A stretch of DNA of 64,000 nt, taken from NCBI RefSeq assembly GCF_963678635.1, contig NC_087069.1, forward strand, positions 20,558,660-20,622,659, written 5' to 3'. Position 1 is the stretch's first letter. Each line of letters starts with the position of its first letter. Positions 12,200 to 23,800 of the stretch are shown here, in pieces. The notes beneath the pieces are model-generated. The model was not told the DNA's origin. It ran no database searches and saw nothing but the letters and a program-made list of their open reading frames with translations. The DNA is from Symsagittifera roscoffensis. Lineage: Eukaryota; Xenacoelomorpha; Acoela; Convolutidae. The position numbers were made by a program, and so were the translations under genes.

Positions 12200-13380
12200 C
12201 AAATTTATAACACTACCGAATACAAGTTCCTCCCCATTTTCCGTGGTCTTAACAGTTTTTTTGTGTCGTACGCATTAGTTTTTTCCATTATGATTTTTTT
12301 TGAAAATTTGACTGACAGTTTTCTGTCTTAACAGTTGGAGTTGGGGCGTTTTTCTGAGAGTTTTATTGGATTGAATCAGCTGGAAATTTTTAACGTGTGC
12401 TTTGAGAGGGTTTGTATTATGCGGGAAAATGTTGTATGGTTAAATATGGATATATATTTTGATATTGTTTATTTTATATTATCTTGACATGTATTTGTTT
12501 CAAAACTAGCTTTATTCATTTTAGAAAATTTATTATTTTAAACTATTTCTATTTTTGTTTCCCATTGTTTTATTTGTATCGCAACTTTATAACAGACATT
12601 ACGTATAATTTGTGACAAATTTATTTACATAAGAATAGAATTTTTTTTGTCGAAGATATTTTAATCCAATTTTAATGAATTTTAATTGGTTATTATCCAT
12701 AGAAAATCAATGTGGGTTAATTTATGCAAGGTCTTTATAACTGGTGCTAGGTTTTTTTATTTGAGAAGTTTTTGACAGATTGATTTTGTAGCAGGCTCAA
12801 ATCCTTTAACAATTTAGATTGATAACTTCAAATATGACATAGACAAGTAGCGATCGCTGGCTCTGATGTGCTCATATATATCACGAGTGTTTCTTTGAGC
12901 GTGAATCAGCGTTTGCGGCGGTTTCTTTTTGTGCTACTTTGTAAACGATGGAATTTTGTTGACAAAAAGTGATCTAATTGTCAAAGTTCGGGAAGATCAG
13001 CTTCAGACTAGGCAGTTTTTCTGTCTGCTAATCAATTATGATTCAGTAGTACTTCATTTGTCTGCTAATTAATTTATTTTCGTTGGTCTGCTTGTTTTTT
13101 AAATTGAATTTATTTATTCTCGATAACTACTTAAATCAACAGTGTGTTTAACTGCTTTTTTTACCGAAAAATAAAATACATGCTTTTTGCAATTTTAATG
13201 ATACAAATCAATTATTTTTGAAATCATCTGATGTTTCCTACTCGACAATTTTTAGGATAAATAAACTGATAAGTGGGGCTTCAGGAACCGATTGTTTGCG
13301 GGTAATTAAAAATCTAAAATTCTCAATTATTTATCTGACTTAGAGATTATCTCTTACCGGCGCGTCTGCCCTGACAAACT
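12200..13380. other. AT-rich DNA without recognisable genes
   Basis: No coding stretch beyond chance length. A partial echo of the ~1 kb repeat lies near 12540-12600. Confidence 0.5.
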
Positions 13381-13391
13381 CATAGTTAGAC

Positions 13392-13760
13392 CAGGCGCGG
13401 ATGTAGGAATTTCTCGAGGGGGGGGGGGCGGATTTTCAATAAAGTTTGAAAATTTTGTCAACCTTTTTTTAGGTCGACCAAATTGATTTTCTGAGCTCTC
13501 TCATACCACTTTACAGACCCTAATTTGACCAAATTTTCTGCACCGCAGGTAAAGTTTTGAAAATAAAGGCGTTTTTAGGCTTTTTTTGGAAATTTCAACC
13601 AAAAAATTGCGTTTTTTCGGCGCGCGCTTCCACCTCACAGTTAGCATAGAAAATTTTTAGGGTCCGCCACCAAATATGGATATCTCAAACTAGTCGAAGG
13701 GGGGAGCCTTTGGGTCAGCAGGGAGTCGAACTCCCCCCCCCCCCCCTAAATCCGCTACTG
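13392..13760. mobile_element. hAT-type non-autonomous element (369 bp)
   Basis: The ends are CAGGCGCGGATGTAG and, inverted, CAGTAGCGGATTTAG. Flanking 8-mers are AGTTAGAC and GTTTAGAC, matching at six of eight positions, consistent with a worn 8-bp target duplication. The interior carries G- and C-runs near the ends and phrases shared with the other family members (GACCAAATTGATTTTC, GAGCTCTC, GGCGCGCGCTTCC). There is no transposase frame. Confidence 0.7.
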
Positions 13761-14050
13761 GTTTAGACTGTAGAATGACTGTTTCTATAAAATGACTGTT
13801 TTAGTTTTTTTGCTTCTTCTGAATTGCCCGTATCCAGCCTATGATTTTTTCACCATGCCTATGATTTTTATTTAGTCAGCGTTGTTTTAAATTTAAAACC
13901 TTGTCTAAAAAAAAGTTTTTTTTTTTGCTTGCTAGATAATTGTTTAAAAATCTCATGTTTGCTTGGGTAAGTATAGCTGACTTAGAGATTTCAATAATTT
14001 ATATAGAATAGATTATATAAAAATTGATTATATAGATTATATAGAAACCT

Positions 14051-14103
14051 ACAATAGATTATATAAAAACATAGATTATATAGAAACATATATAATCTAT
14101 TGT
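14051..14103. repeat. 15-bp perfect inverted repeat
   Basis: ACAATAGATTATATA (14051-14065) pairs perfectly with TATATAATCTATTGT (14089-14103) across a 23-nt loop. It sits in a run of degenerate GATTATATA repeats starting near 13998. Confidence 0.8.
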
Positions 14104-14521
14104 AAGAGGTACAAACAAATATTATATATGTTGAAATCAAGTTCGATCAGTTGGTTCAAGTGTTCATTATCATAACAATAAAATTAGCCTACCTGACTAA
14201 TCTGGTTCCCTCACATATCAAAACTTACATTATTTATGCGGTAATAAGGTTCAAGCGTTTTTAGTTTTATTTGTAAATCGTTGCAATCCTTGAACACTTT
14301 TTATCCAAGCAATTTGAAAAAACCCTAGAAATAGTTTGTGTTCAGACTTTTGAAGAACAGTAACGGAATATAGATGCTCGGAGTGTTTTTTAATTTAGAC
14401 CAAATCTGACAACCGAAATAAGTTTTTTAAATTACTAATTTTTATTACTCTATTGAAGATATTGACTATGACTACTTGAGTACAAGTGTAAGAAATGTTT
14501 TTCCTTGATTATATTTGCGAG

Positions 14522-14834
14522 CAGGGGCGGATTTAGGGGGGGGGGCGGACGCCCCCCCCCCTCAGGGATTTGACCCCCTGCCGACCCAAAGGGTCCCCCC
14601 TTTGATACTTTTTCAGAAATCCATTTTTGGCCGACCGACCCTAAAATTTTTCTAAAGGCGCCTTTGGCGCCAATATATGCTATTTTTGAGGGGGAGCGCG
14701 CGCCAAAAAACGCATTTTTTTTTGTCAAAATTTTTCAAAAAGTGCCCAAAAAACGGCTTTTTTGACTGTTGATTGGAAAATTTTTTGAAAATCCGCCCCC
14801 CCCCCCCCTCGAGAAAATCCTAGATCCGCCCCTG
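14522..14834. mobile_element. hAT-type MITE with intact TIRs and 8-bp target duplication
   Basis: The 313-bp element starts CAGGGGCGGATTTAG and ends CTAGATCCGCCCCTG, giving near-perfect terminal inverted repeats with a 5' CAGGGG start typical of hAT elements. It is flanked on both sides by the identical octamer TTTGCGAG (14514-14521 and 14835-14842). Eight-base target duplications are a hallmark of hAT transposition. The interior has long G and C tracts next to the TIRs and no transposase, so mobilisation must have been in trans. This is the best-preserved copy of a family seen at least nine times in the window. Confidence 0.93.
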
Positions 14835-15068
14835 TTTGCGAGGTTGCAAATTTTTTGAACTAATTTCTGCGCGCTTGAAAATTGTCTATAGTAGTGAGCG
14901 CGTAAAACAAATAATTTTGCCTGCCAAATTATTCTGCACTTAACGCCGTTGAAATGAAGTAGGCTAATTGATCATAAATTTTCTTACACGATTCAAATAA
15001 CACTTAAAATTGATGTTAGTCAGTGAAAACGTAACTTTTATGCCTATCAGTGATTCCGTCCTGATTGC

Positions 15069-15345
15069 AGTTTTGTTTAAAATTTTGACGACCAAATTGA
15101 ATTTTCGAGCTCTCCCAAATCATCTTCAAGGCCCCAATTTGACCATTTTCTTAAAAAAAAAAAACCGGCTAAGTTTTGTAAGAAAAAAAAACAGGCCAAA
15201 AAATTTTTTGGACCACTCAGCCGAGCATGGATGTCGTAAAATTGTAAACTATCAAAAATGGGTGGCGAGGGGATCGAATTTTTGAAGGGGTACAGGGTGG
15301 GGTGGCGTCCCTTTACCCGCACCCTCAATTTCCTCCCCTGAATCT
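15069..15345. mobile_element. Degenerate partial hAT-family copy
   Basis: Shares ACGACCAAATTGAATTTTCG and GAGCTCTCCCAAATCATCTT with the family interior seen at 13440-13560, and ends near CTCCCCTGAATC. The terminal repeats are no longer clear. Confidence 0.45.
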
Positions 15346-15689
15346 ATCGTTTGTTGTTCAAAAATTTCCGAACCATGAAATACATTTTTTTTTCAAATAC
15401 AGAACATGTTATCATAAGTTGATAAAGTTGATTTTGTCCGACGTGAACAACGATGTATTTTTAGTCTGCGATTAACGAAAAATTTAAAAAATGCTCATAC
15501 AAAGCTGAAAACAAAGTAATACGGAGGCGTTTCATCATTAATTTTGCTTTTTGTATACTTTTGTTGGTATACATGAAAACGCAGAATGTGGCGTTTTTCA
15601 TTCTTAAAGCAGAAATTTGTTGTTCATTTTTGAATGTAGACTTGGCTTATATGCACAAAAACAACGTGCTTTTCTACTCTCAAACCACA

Positions 15690-15889
15690 NNNNNNNNNNN
15701 NNNNNNNNNNNNNNNNNNNNNNNNNNNNNNNNNNNNNNNNNNNNNNNNNNNNNNNNNNNNNNNNNNNNNNNNNNNNNNNNNNNNNNNNNNNNNNNNNNNN
15801 NNNNNNNNNNNNNNNNNNNNNNNNNNNNNNNNNNNNNNNNNNNNNNNNNNNNNNNNNNNNNNNNNNNNNNNNNNNNNNNNNNNNNNNNN
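15690..15889. other. Assembly gap (200 N)
   Basis: Exactly 200 N. Reading frames crossing it are meaningless. Confidence 1.
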
Positions 15890-16491
15890 ATGCCGTATAG
15901 TTAGGTTAAAATTACACAGTTCCACAAAAACTGGCGTAACAATTGACTCATGTGTTGCGGCATGTATTATAATAGTACAGGTATATTTTTTCACATTTCT
16001 CTTGTATCTTCTAAAAGATGATTTCTAAAAGTGCTGACGTAGTTTTTGGATACTCCCGGAAATTATTTGGCCGTTTCAAATCAAATGAAAACCTTAATGA
16101 TATTTTATTGATCGAATTGCTTTGAACATTTTTTTCTGAGCCAGGTAAACAACAAAGATTACAGCTACAACTGGTAAAAAAACAATCAAATGGAGAAAAA
16201 ACTGAAATTACGCTTAATTTAAAACATAAGAAAAAGCAACCTAGTTCAGGATCCAATGAAATAGAGTGCCAGTTAGAATATTTATTTGAAAGTTAAAAAT
16301 GAATTTGAATAAAACATTTTCATAACAATTTCTATGCGTCATAAATGCTCTTGAGTGTTTTCGATATTATCTTTGATTTTCATGAAAAAATACCATTAAC
16401 ATGTCGCTAGAGAGTGTTGACTTGACTTTTAGTTCTACCCTAAGATGAAAATTTTCCATACCTTTTATCATTTATTTTTATGCCGGGGCTG

Positions 16492-16857
16492 TTTTAAGAA
16501 CAAGGGGTGGACCTTTTCCCCTCTGGGATCTAGAATATCCATTTTCGGCCGAACAAACCAGACATTTTTCTGAGGCAGCTTATGCCGCCAATATATACTA
16601 CTTTTGAAGGGGAGCGCGCGTCGAAAAAGCGCTAGTTTTTGGTCAAATTTTTCCAAAAAATACCCAGATGTTTTTTCAACAATTTGACTGAGGCGCAAAT
16701 ACTTTGTCAAAATAGGGTTTTCATAGTGATATCGGAGCGCCCAGACAATCAATTTTTTTTGGTCTGAAGAAAATCAATCGGACTTTGGTCGATCTAAAAT
16801 AGGAAATTTTTTGAAAATCCCCTCCTTCCGCTTGAGAAAATCCTAAATCCGCCCCTG
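16492..16857. mobile_element. Degenerate hAT-family copy
   Basis: The right end, CTTGAGAAAATCCTAAATCC then GCCCCTG, is well preserved. The left end (CCGGGGCTGTTTTAAG) is diverged. The interior GAAGGGGAGCGCGCG and the GGCGCC-like motif match the family. No matching target duplication is visible. Confidence 0.65.
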
Positions 16858-16859
16858 AT

Positions 16860-17985
16860 TAGTTGCAGAAATTTCTAAATAAGGTTTTTTAAATTAAAAT
16901 TGGCCCGACAGAATACAAGTTAAGCAAAGTGTAGCCTAATCGATCAAAGTTTTTGCCCGTTGTTCAGTTTAAACCGGATTGTCAAAATCGAAGCAGAATG
17001 TGCTCGAGAGGATATTCAACTTGGTCAGCTGTCAATCTTCACCAAATGAATTTAGTAATATTTTTTCGTTAATAATTTTCAGATAAGATTTATTGATTTG
17101 TTTCAGTTGCTGAAGTCATATGATGATGAGTGTTTTGAATGTCACAAGTGCACCAATAATAACATAATAACTATTGTTCGCGCACAACTTTAAAGTTTGT
17201 TAATAACAATTCTTTTTATCCTATCAAGTATCGGCTCTTTGATGTCGTCCTTCAAAGTGGGTTGAATCCAATCTAAAATAATTTCTGATCAAATCTGGTT
17301 ATAGACTGCTCCATTTCTTGTTCATATTTGCGTATAGACATAGCCGGTCTGATTGAAATGTCTGAATTTTCTGCATATTTTAACATTCATAGCTGGATTA
17401 TGGTTGTCTGATGAATGACTATGGTTAAAAAAGATAAGCTATAAAACATGTAAAACGTATTTCAGCGAAAATATTTTCAGTGGCCTTGTCTGCTTTAAGT
17501 TAGCCTCAAAAATGGGTTAGCTTTTGGACACTTCGGTTTGGTGTTATTTATGAACAACGAGTATACTTTGAAAAAGCTAGACTTAGTTCACATGGTCGCA
17601 GTTTAAGCAATATGGATCATTATGTTATCTTACTGCTTTTGAGATTTTGAGCTTTTTCTCCGCTATTAAAATGACACTTTCTGATTTGGTATAAAATTTA
17701 ACCGTATAAGTGCACGACTAGTTTGTTTAAAGATGAAAAAACGACTTAATCAAAGTTTAACCAGAAGTTTAAAACATAAAAACTGATTTACGTTCTGGCG
17801 TACAAAAATGGTATGGTCAGATTTGGAGTTAACATATGACAATTTTTCACAAAATGGTTTGTACTTTCAAAATTGTTGTACTCATGCTGAAAAATATAAC
17901 AAAAATAAATCTTCTTTATTCTCTCTGAAAGACGCTGCAGCTTATAGATCCAATTTTAATAACTAAAACCAAATTATTCTGAAAT
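16860..17985. other. Upstream region of the caspase-like gene
   Basis: AT-rich. I cannot identify a promoter element or an upstream coding exon with confidence, although the downstream exon may begin at a splice acceptor. Confidence 0.4.
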
Positions 17986-17990
17986 CCAAG

Positions 17991-20028
17991 TTGCACATTG
18001 AACAGCTATCCGAATCGAATCAGAGCTTACATATCTTTGAAACAAATCAGCGACAACACAAAAGTCATGATGAGTGTTATCGAATTGGCTGGTTCCGCGA
18101 TTAAACAGAAGGCGGGTAGAATATGTGACATTGACAAGTGGGACCCAACAGACAGAGAGAGGAAGTGGCTTCTAATATCAGGTGCAAGTGAGCCTCCAAA
18201 TTATATCCAGCTGTCCGAAATGGGGGAACGTGAGGCGAGAGAAAGGCGGGACTTATTTCTTAAAGGTCAAAGTGTGGATTTCGTGAACATGGAGAGAGCT
18301 GTTGGTCATCATCTCTACAACAGAGTGCAAAATTTGCACATGAGAAAAGAAGATGTGAAATCAAGCGTTCAGAAGTTTTTCCAGCATTGCAACACTAAAA
18401 AATACAAGCCAATGCTATATTACACTGGCCATGGGGAAATGCCAACTGGAAACTGGTGTCTGGCTGACGGTACAGTTGGAATAGAAGAGATCTTTGATTG
18501 GATCCCAACTGGTATGGAACCCCCAACTATCTGCACAGACTCATGTTTCGGAGGAGTGTGGGCTAATTACTGCATTATGAAGAATGTCCCAGGATTTCAC
18601 TGTCTCTCTGCGACGATAGACTACCAGGCTGCTTATGATCACACTGGTAAATTATTCTCGACCGTTGAACCATATATGCTGGCGTCAGATTGTGAAATCA
18701 ATTACAGCTTAACAACAAAGCGACTATCTAATTACAACTATAGCAATGGAAAGCGATATAATATTAAGAAATGAAAATCATTCTCAAATTCAATTCAAAT
18801 TCAAGTTCACCTGCTCCTTTAGTGTTTCGGATCAAAATTGTTTCGGATGATATTTTTAGACTAAGCAATCTCTAATATGTCTTTTGTCATTAAATAATTT
18901 TTTTATCCTCATGATTATACGCGCTTTACTTTTTGCATTCAGTTTTGGTATTCTGCCAAAGTATTTAAAAGTCTTTGCGAGCCCTTTGTTTACCTATGTT
19001 TAAAAGACAGCGCAAAACTTGTTCTTTAGTGATCCAGGTCAAAACCATGCTATGGTCATTTACTCACTTGTGAAGCCGTCACCTAACGTTACCTTTATTG
19101 GAAAAAAAGGCGATTCTGAGACTAATCAATTTCTTTGTGTTTAGATGGAGGAGGTGAACTGACACACTACATGACAGGCAATGAGAGTAAACTTGAAGAT
19201 CAGCGACCTTCCACTGAGCCAATGTTCAGCAGAGGAACCTTCACTGAATTCTGTACAATTGAAAAATACGGCAAAACTAATTACATAGACTTCATCAGAT
19301 TTTATACGTACAATAACCTACAGACTTTGATATCACAGAGTGTACATGGCAACAACATGATAGCTATATTCGATAATCACAAAAAGTTTAACACAGGGAA
19401 GAAGCAATTTTTGGTCAGCTCCTCGTTCAAAGAAGTGAAGGAACAAGTAAAAATTCACACCAAGGCAGGCATGAATATTTTCTCACTTGCAGCTGATCAG
19501 AAAACGGGAAAGTTTTACGTTTATATGATGGAAGATTTTTTTGGCAAGGCACAGTCCATTATGCAAACTGAAGACCCCGAAGATCTGTTTTTGCCTGGTC
19601 TGTCTGTGACTAGTGTCAACTGCCTCAATAAAAAATACTTTTTCGTAGTAACTGCCGGTGTGACTCAATATGAGAATAAAGAACAAGTGATATTCACAAA
19701 GAGCAACAGGTCAGATCTAGATACTGAAATTAAAAAGCAGAGGTCAGAAGGAAAAAATATTACCTCTTTTTGCATCAATCACGAGTTGAGTGAGTACCTG
19801 GTAGTGATGACTGAGATGGAAGGGTGCGAACAGGCGAGTGGATGGTTCAATACTACAACTACAGATGGATCAAGGGAGCGTAATAAATGGTCAGAACCTC
19901 ATACGAGAAGAGGACTACTGTACACAATAGTGTGTAAGGATCCGTCAGATGGACAAACATTCTACGTTGTGACTTCGGATGAGGATAGAATTGGATCCAA
20001 AGTCAGAGATACATCCTTCTTCAGCTGA
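17991..20028 (+). CDS. Caspase-like (C14-type His/Cys) protein with unknown C-terminal region; two exons seen
   Basis: Two exons join cleanly. Exon A is open from about 17983, with a possible acceptor ending at 17990 and first in-frame ATG at 18067. It ends in phase 1 at 18646 (CACACTG|GTAAAT). Exon B starts at 19145 after TTTCTTTGTGTTTAG and ends with TGA at 20026-20028. Counting from 18067 the product is about 487 residues. Exon A encodes YYTGHGE (His122) and, 38 residues on, CTDSCFGGVW (Cys160). This is the His...Cys dyad arrangement of caspase/metacaspase-like clan CD folds, with GNWCLADG between, a signature I associate with invertebrate caspase-like proteins. The junction reads AAYDHT-D-GGGELTHYMTG, consistent with a continuous fold. 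Exon B (about 290 residues) has repeated beta-strand-like segments; a distant link to DUF7477-type repeats is only a guess. A poly(A) signal follows at 20224. Further 5' exons are possible. Confidence 0.78.
18647..19144 (+). other. Intron of the caspase-like gene
   Basis: 498 nt, donor GTAAAT and acceptor TTTGTGTTTAG, phase 1. Exon A stays open for a further 42 codons past the donor, so an unspliced reading would give a truncated product ending at 18774. The phase match and the sense of the spliced sequence favour splicing. Confidence 0.75.
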
Positions 20029-20223
20029 ATGTCTGACGAGTAAAATTTATCTTAATCAATTTCTTAATTGATATTTATTTTGACCCAAAGCTACTATACC
20101 AACTGTTTATTTCAGTGAGTTAACTGCTTCATCTGCTGTGAACTAAATTCACACAATACAATAGTGAACTTTAAAACCGATCATTTCAATGATAGAACAA
20201 TTTTTGCAGTGAATAGTTGTTGA

Positions 20224-20229
20224 AATAAA
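20224..20229 (+). promoter_or_regulatory. Putative poly(A) signal of the caspase-like gene
   Basis: AATAAA 196 nt past the stop codon, on the sense strand. Confidence 0.5.
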
Positions 20230-20669
20230 AACTGCTTTTAATTTGGAAAAAAGTGCATTGTGCAGATATTGCGCTTACTGAGTTTTTAAACGAAAGCAGA
20301 AAATATAGCAAAATTCTTAGCCCTTCTTTAAAGTATAGATTAGTTTCATTAAATTGTTTTATTAAATCGATATTTTCATCCTAGTATTTTTTCAGACAAG
20401 CAGTTTGCCTTAACTCTATAACTGTTTTTTGAAATCAATCAGAGTTTGATTTTATCCTATACAACTAGTAAAAAATACAATAATGTTTAAAAAAGCATTT
20501 GTAAACAGATTCATATTCAATCAAGCGACCAGTTTTCTTTAGCCGATACTTATAGTTCCTATCAAATTATTATGATTTAAATGATGTTTTTGATTGATCA
20601 GCAAAAAATTGTGCCTTACGATTGAAATCAATTAATACATATTTTAGCTAATCAAATGACCTAATTTTT

Positions 20670-20675
20670 TTTATT
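20670..20675 (-). promoter_or_regulatory. Putative poly(A) signal of the H-NOX/pseudocyclase gene
   Basis: AATAAA on the minus strand, about 175 nt past the proposed stop at 20850-20852. With the + signal at 20224 it leaves two convergent 3' ends a few hundred bases apart, possibly overlapping. Confidence 0.4.
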
Positions 20676-20849
20676 ACATCAGAACGCTCATTGAAATTTA
20701 GTTAACCAAAATGCAGACTAAACTCAACGCTCACCATTATATTTGAAATATTGATAAATCTAAAATCATTAACATAGTGATATTCTGATCTAATTCAAAT
20801 TTTACTTCAGAAACTTTTTTGATGACGTATTTCATGATCACAATTTTGT

Positions 20850-23800
20850 TCATAGGATTTTGCACATGGTTGATATGTTATCTTGTCTACAAAGTAAAGT
20901 TCTAAAATTTCTGGGGTACTGTCCACTACTAACACTCATAGCTTCAAAATTGTTCTCGAATTCTGGCGGTGCTCTCTCGTAGTTAGCAGGATAGAAATGG
21001 TTGTTTTGATACACGACAAACTGGATGTTAGTTTGTTCATTCCTTCTACAAATTGATTCGCAGTTCCTCGAACGTGACTTCTGTTCTAAAAAATAATTTA
21101 AAAAAATTTAAAAAAAAAATTTATTTTTTACTTCAGAGAAATAATTTTCATTAAAACAAAAAACGGAACCTGGGGTGGTTTTATACCCTAAAGTTAAGCA
21201 GTCTTGTCATTAATCTTCACTCGATCATTGTAAAAACAAAAGCAGTAGATTTTCGAAGTTTTTTTTTCTGTTTTCAATGCATCGTTTCGGTATCTGCTAC
21301 TATACTATGGCACATCTTTTGGAAATTAGAAGCAAACTTTTTTCAATGTTGAGCTTAGGGCCAATGTTTATTCTGTTCGAAAAAACTGTCGACCATAATT
21401 AAGTTTTCAGCGCAAAATTTAAATAAGCTATCGAAAACAAATTTCTCGTCGGTTTCAACCAGCGATTTGTCAGCCGGGGCGGATTTGAAAGGGGGCATTT
21501 GAGAGGGAGGGGCGAACGTCCATTCTTAAATGATGCGTCCCCCGGCCGACCCAAAGGGTCCCCCCATTTGATACTGTTTTAAAACATCACTTTTTGCCTG
21601 ACAGAACCTAAAAAGTTTTGTCCCCCACCCTCCCTCTGAAAATTCTTCCGCACGCCACTGTTATAACGTTATTTGGTTGACCGTAAAAAACGCCGTAGTC
21701 AGCAATAAAATCAATACGAATGTGGCGATGTGAAGTTGAACTTGGGTAACCCGCCATTGTCTGTTCAGTCTGGGTTCCTATGCTCCTCTTTTCTTCACTC
21801 TGTTCAATCATTTCCACGTTTTTTTCCTGTGTAACACAACAAACTTCATTGAGATACTCTCATACTGAAAAATGTCTGGCATATTTCCATTCAAACTCTA
21901 TAAAGTCAATAAAATGATTCCACCAACAAGAAAAATGGAGTGGCCCAGCAAATTAAAAAATAATAATACAAATTTGCTTCTGGATATTTGACTGTACCTT
22001 AGTAGGTTTTGAAGAAATTATAGAAAAATTGGTTGAAACATTTTTCAAAATTTCTCCAGTTTGACATGAAATGAGTTCTGAGCTAAGTTATCAGTCAACT
22101 AAAAACAATCTAGCCTGAAATTTTATCAAATCATGCAGTTTTAATTAAAAAATTCGTATAAAATTTTAAAAAACGTGACAGGTAAATCTTTCAAAGTTTC
22201 CAGATATTTTTCGTCGAAATTTTATTACAAACTTACAAGAAACTCACTTTTGCTTGCTGCTCTAAGTCTGCATGACATAGCACAAGAATTTGTTCAGCTT
22301 CATCCGGAACTTGCGAGTCAAATTGCACCGTTTTCAAACGAACCTCTTCCACGTCGATTAGGTTTTCTCCTAGAAAATAGTAAAATTAAAGATTTTAATG
22401 ATTCACAGTTTTGTGGATAAACAAAAGAACAGTTTCAATGACGTTTACTCGAAAAAAAAATGAATTATCGGTCTTAAACTTCTGTTTCACGATTACAATT
22501 TTACTTCTATTTTTAAAACTGACATTTTCAATAATGTTTTACAAGTAGACAAAAAACTTAACTATAAATGGTCAGTTGAGTTCTACTTAACCGTTCTTAA
22601 TCCTGGGCGATGAAAAAGAAAATTGTAAGCGACTATGAAAAACGCCTGGAAAATTTGTGTGCAGGATAAATAAAACTGATCACTTTTCAAACTTTTTTCG
22701 AACCAATCGAAACTTTCAAAAGAAAGATTTCAGATTTCAATTGAACTCTTTTTCATTTAACCTGATAAAATCTTAAAACTAAATTTTTAATTCCCCGCAA
22801 AACAGTTTTGTTAACTTCATCTTGTAGCAGCAATGTGTTTCTAATAGTATAAGACGATGCATCAAAAACTGTTACTCAAAGAGTCAATTTTTTGAAAAAC
22901 CGCTCGACGCGCATTTTTCACACCACTTTCATCGGAGGACAGAAACTTTATTGTAATGTTGGATATTAGCAGGCTTTGAAATCCGTAATATCATCAATAT
23001 GACAGTGTTAACAGTAAAATGACAAACCTTTCCCTGATTTGTCAATGTGCTCGTTTTTTGCTTCATTGTGCGTATGTAGCAAAGGAACGGCGAGAAAGTT
23101 GACAGCTGATCCGCTCAGACTCTGGCTTTTCTCCTTTTCTCCAGTTTTGTTCACGTTTGAGTCTTGGAACTGAAATTCAACAAATATTTCTTCATATTTT
23201 AAAAAATTTTACGAACCATCCATTAAATTTGCGTATTATGTCTAAGAAGATTAGTGAAGTGTATGGAATTAAAATGACAAAACCATACATTTTTCAGGGC
23301 GCTCTTCATCCTCGGGGGTTCGAGGGAAAATCGTCTCTTCTCTAGATTGGACATGTTCCTCCTGTTTTGATATCCGCTTATCGGTCGATGCTTCACACCT
23401 CCTCGCACGCCAGCTAATTTCGAAGTGCGGTATCTGCAGTAAATATGACACTGAGTGTAGTAATTATTGTTTTAAATAGTATTGTTGTTTTGTTTTAATT
23501 TTTGGCTCTCTTTTTCCCCCTGAAGTATTGACTTTTGAAGTTCGTCTTTTTATGATTTTTAAAAAAAATTTAGTACGATCAGTTCAATTTATTCATCATT
23601 TTTTGCTTGTTAGTGTTTTAATTTGTTTATAAGCTAACCTGCCGGAGTATATGTCGTCTTCAGTTAGGACCCACTCAATGGGATTCAGAGTCCCGTCCAG
23701 AACATTCTCAGACTCTCTAGATGAAACAACCAGTTAAATGAGCTGTTGAATAACTCTAATTTAGCCCAAATTTGTACTAGTTTTCGTAAAGTTGATTGCA

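Noticed and set aside
14450..14728. 92-codon ORF on minus
   Set aside because: It lies within the hAT MITE; proline runs come from the C-tract and related copies do not keep the frame.
15561..16028. ORFs crossing the N run on both strands
   Set aside because: They consist largely of unknown bases from the assembly gap.
22175..22420. 81-codon ORF on +
   Set aside because: Antisense shadow of pseudocyclase exon 20 (22369-22248).
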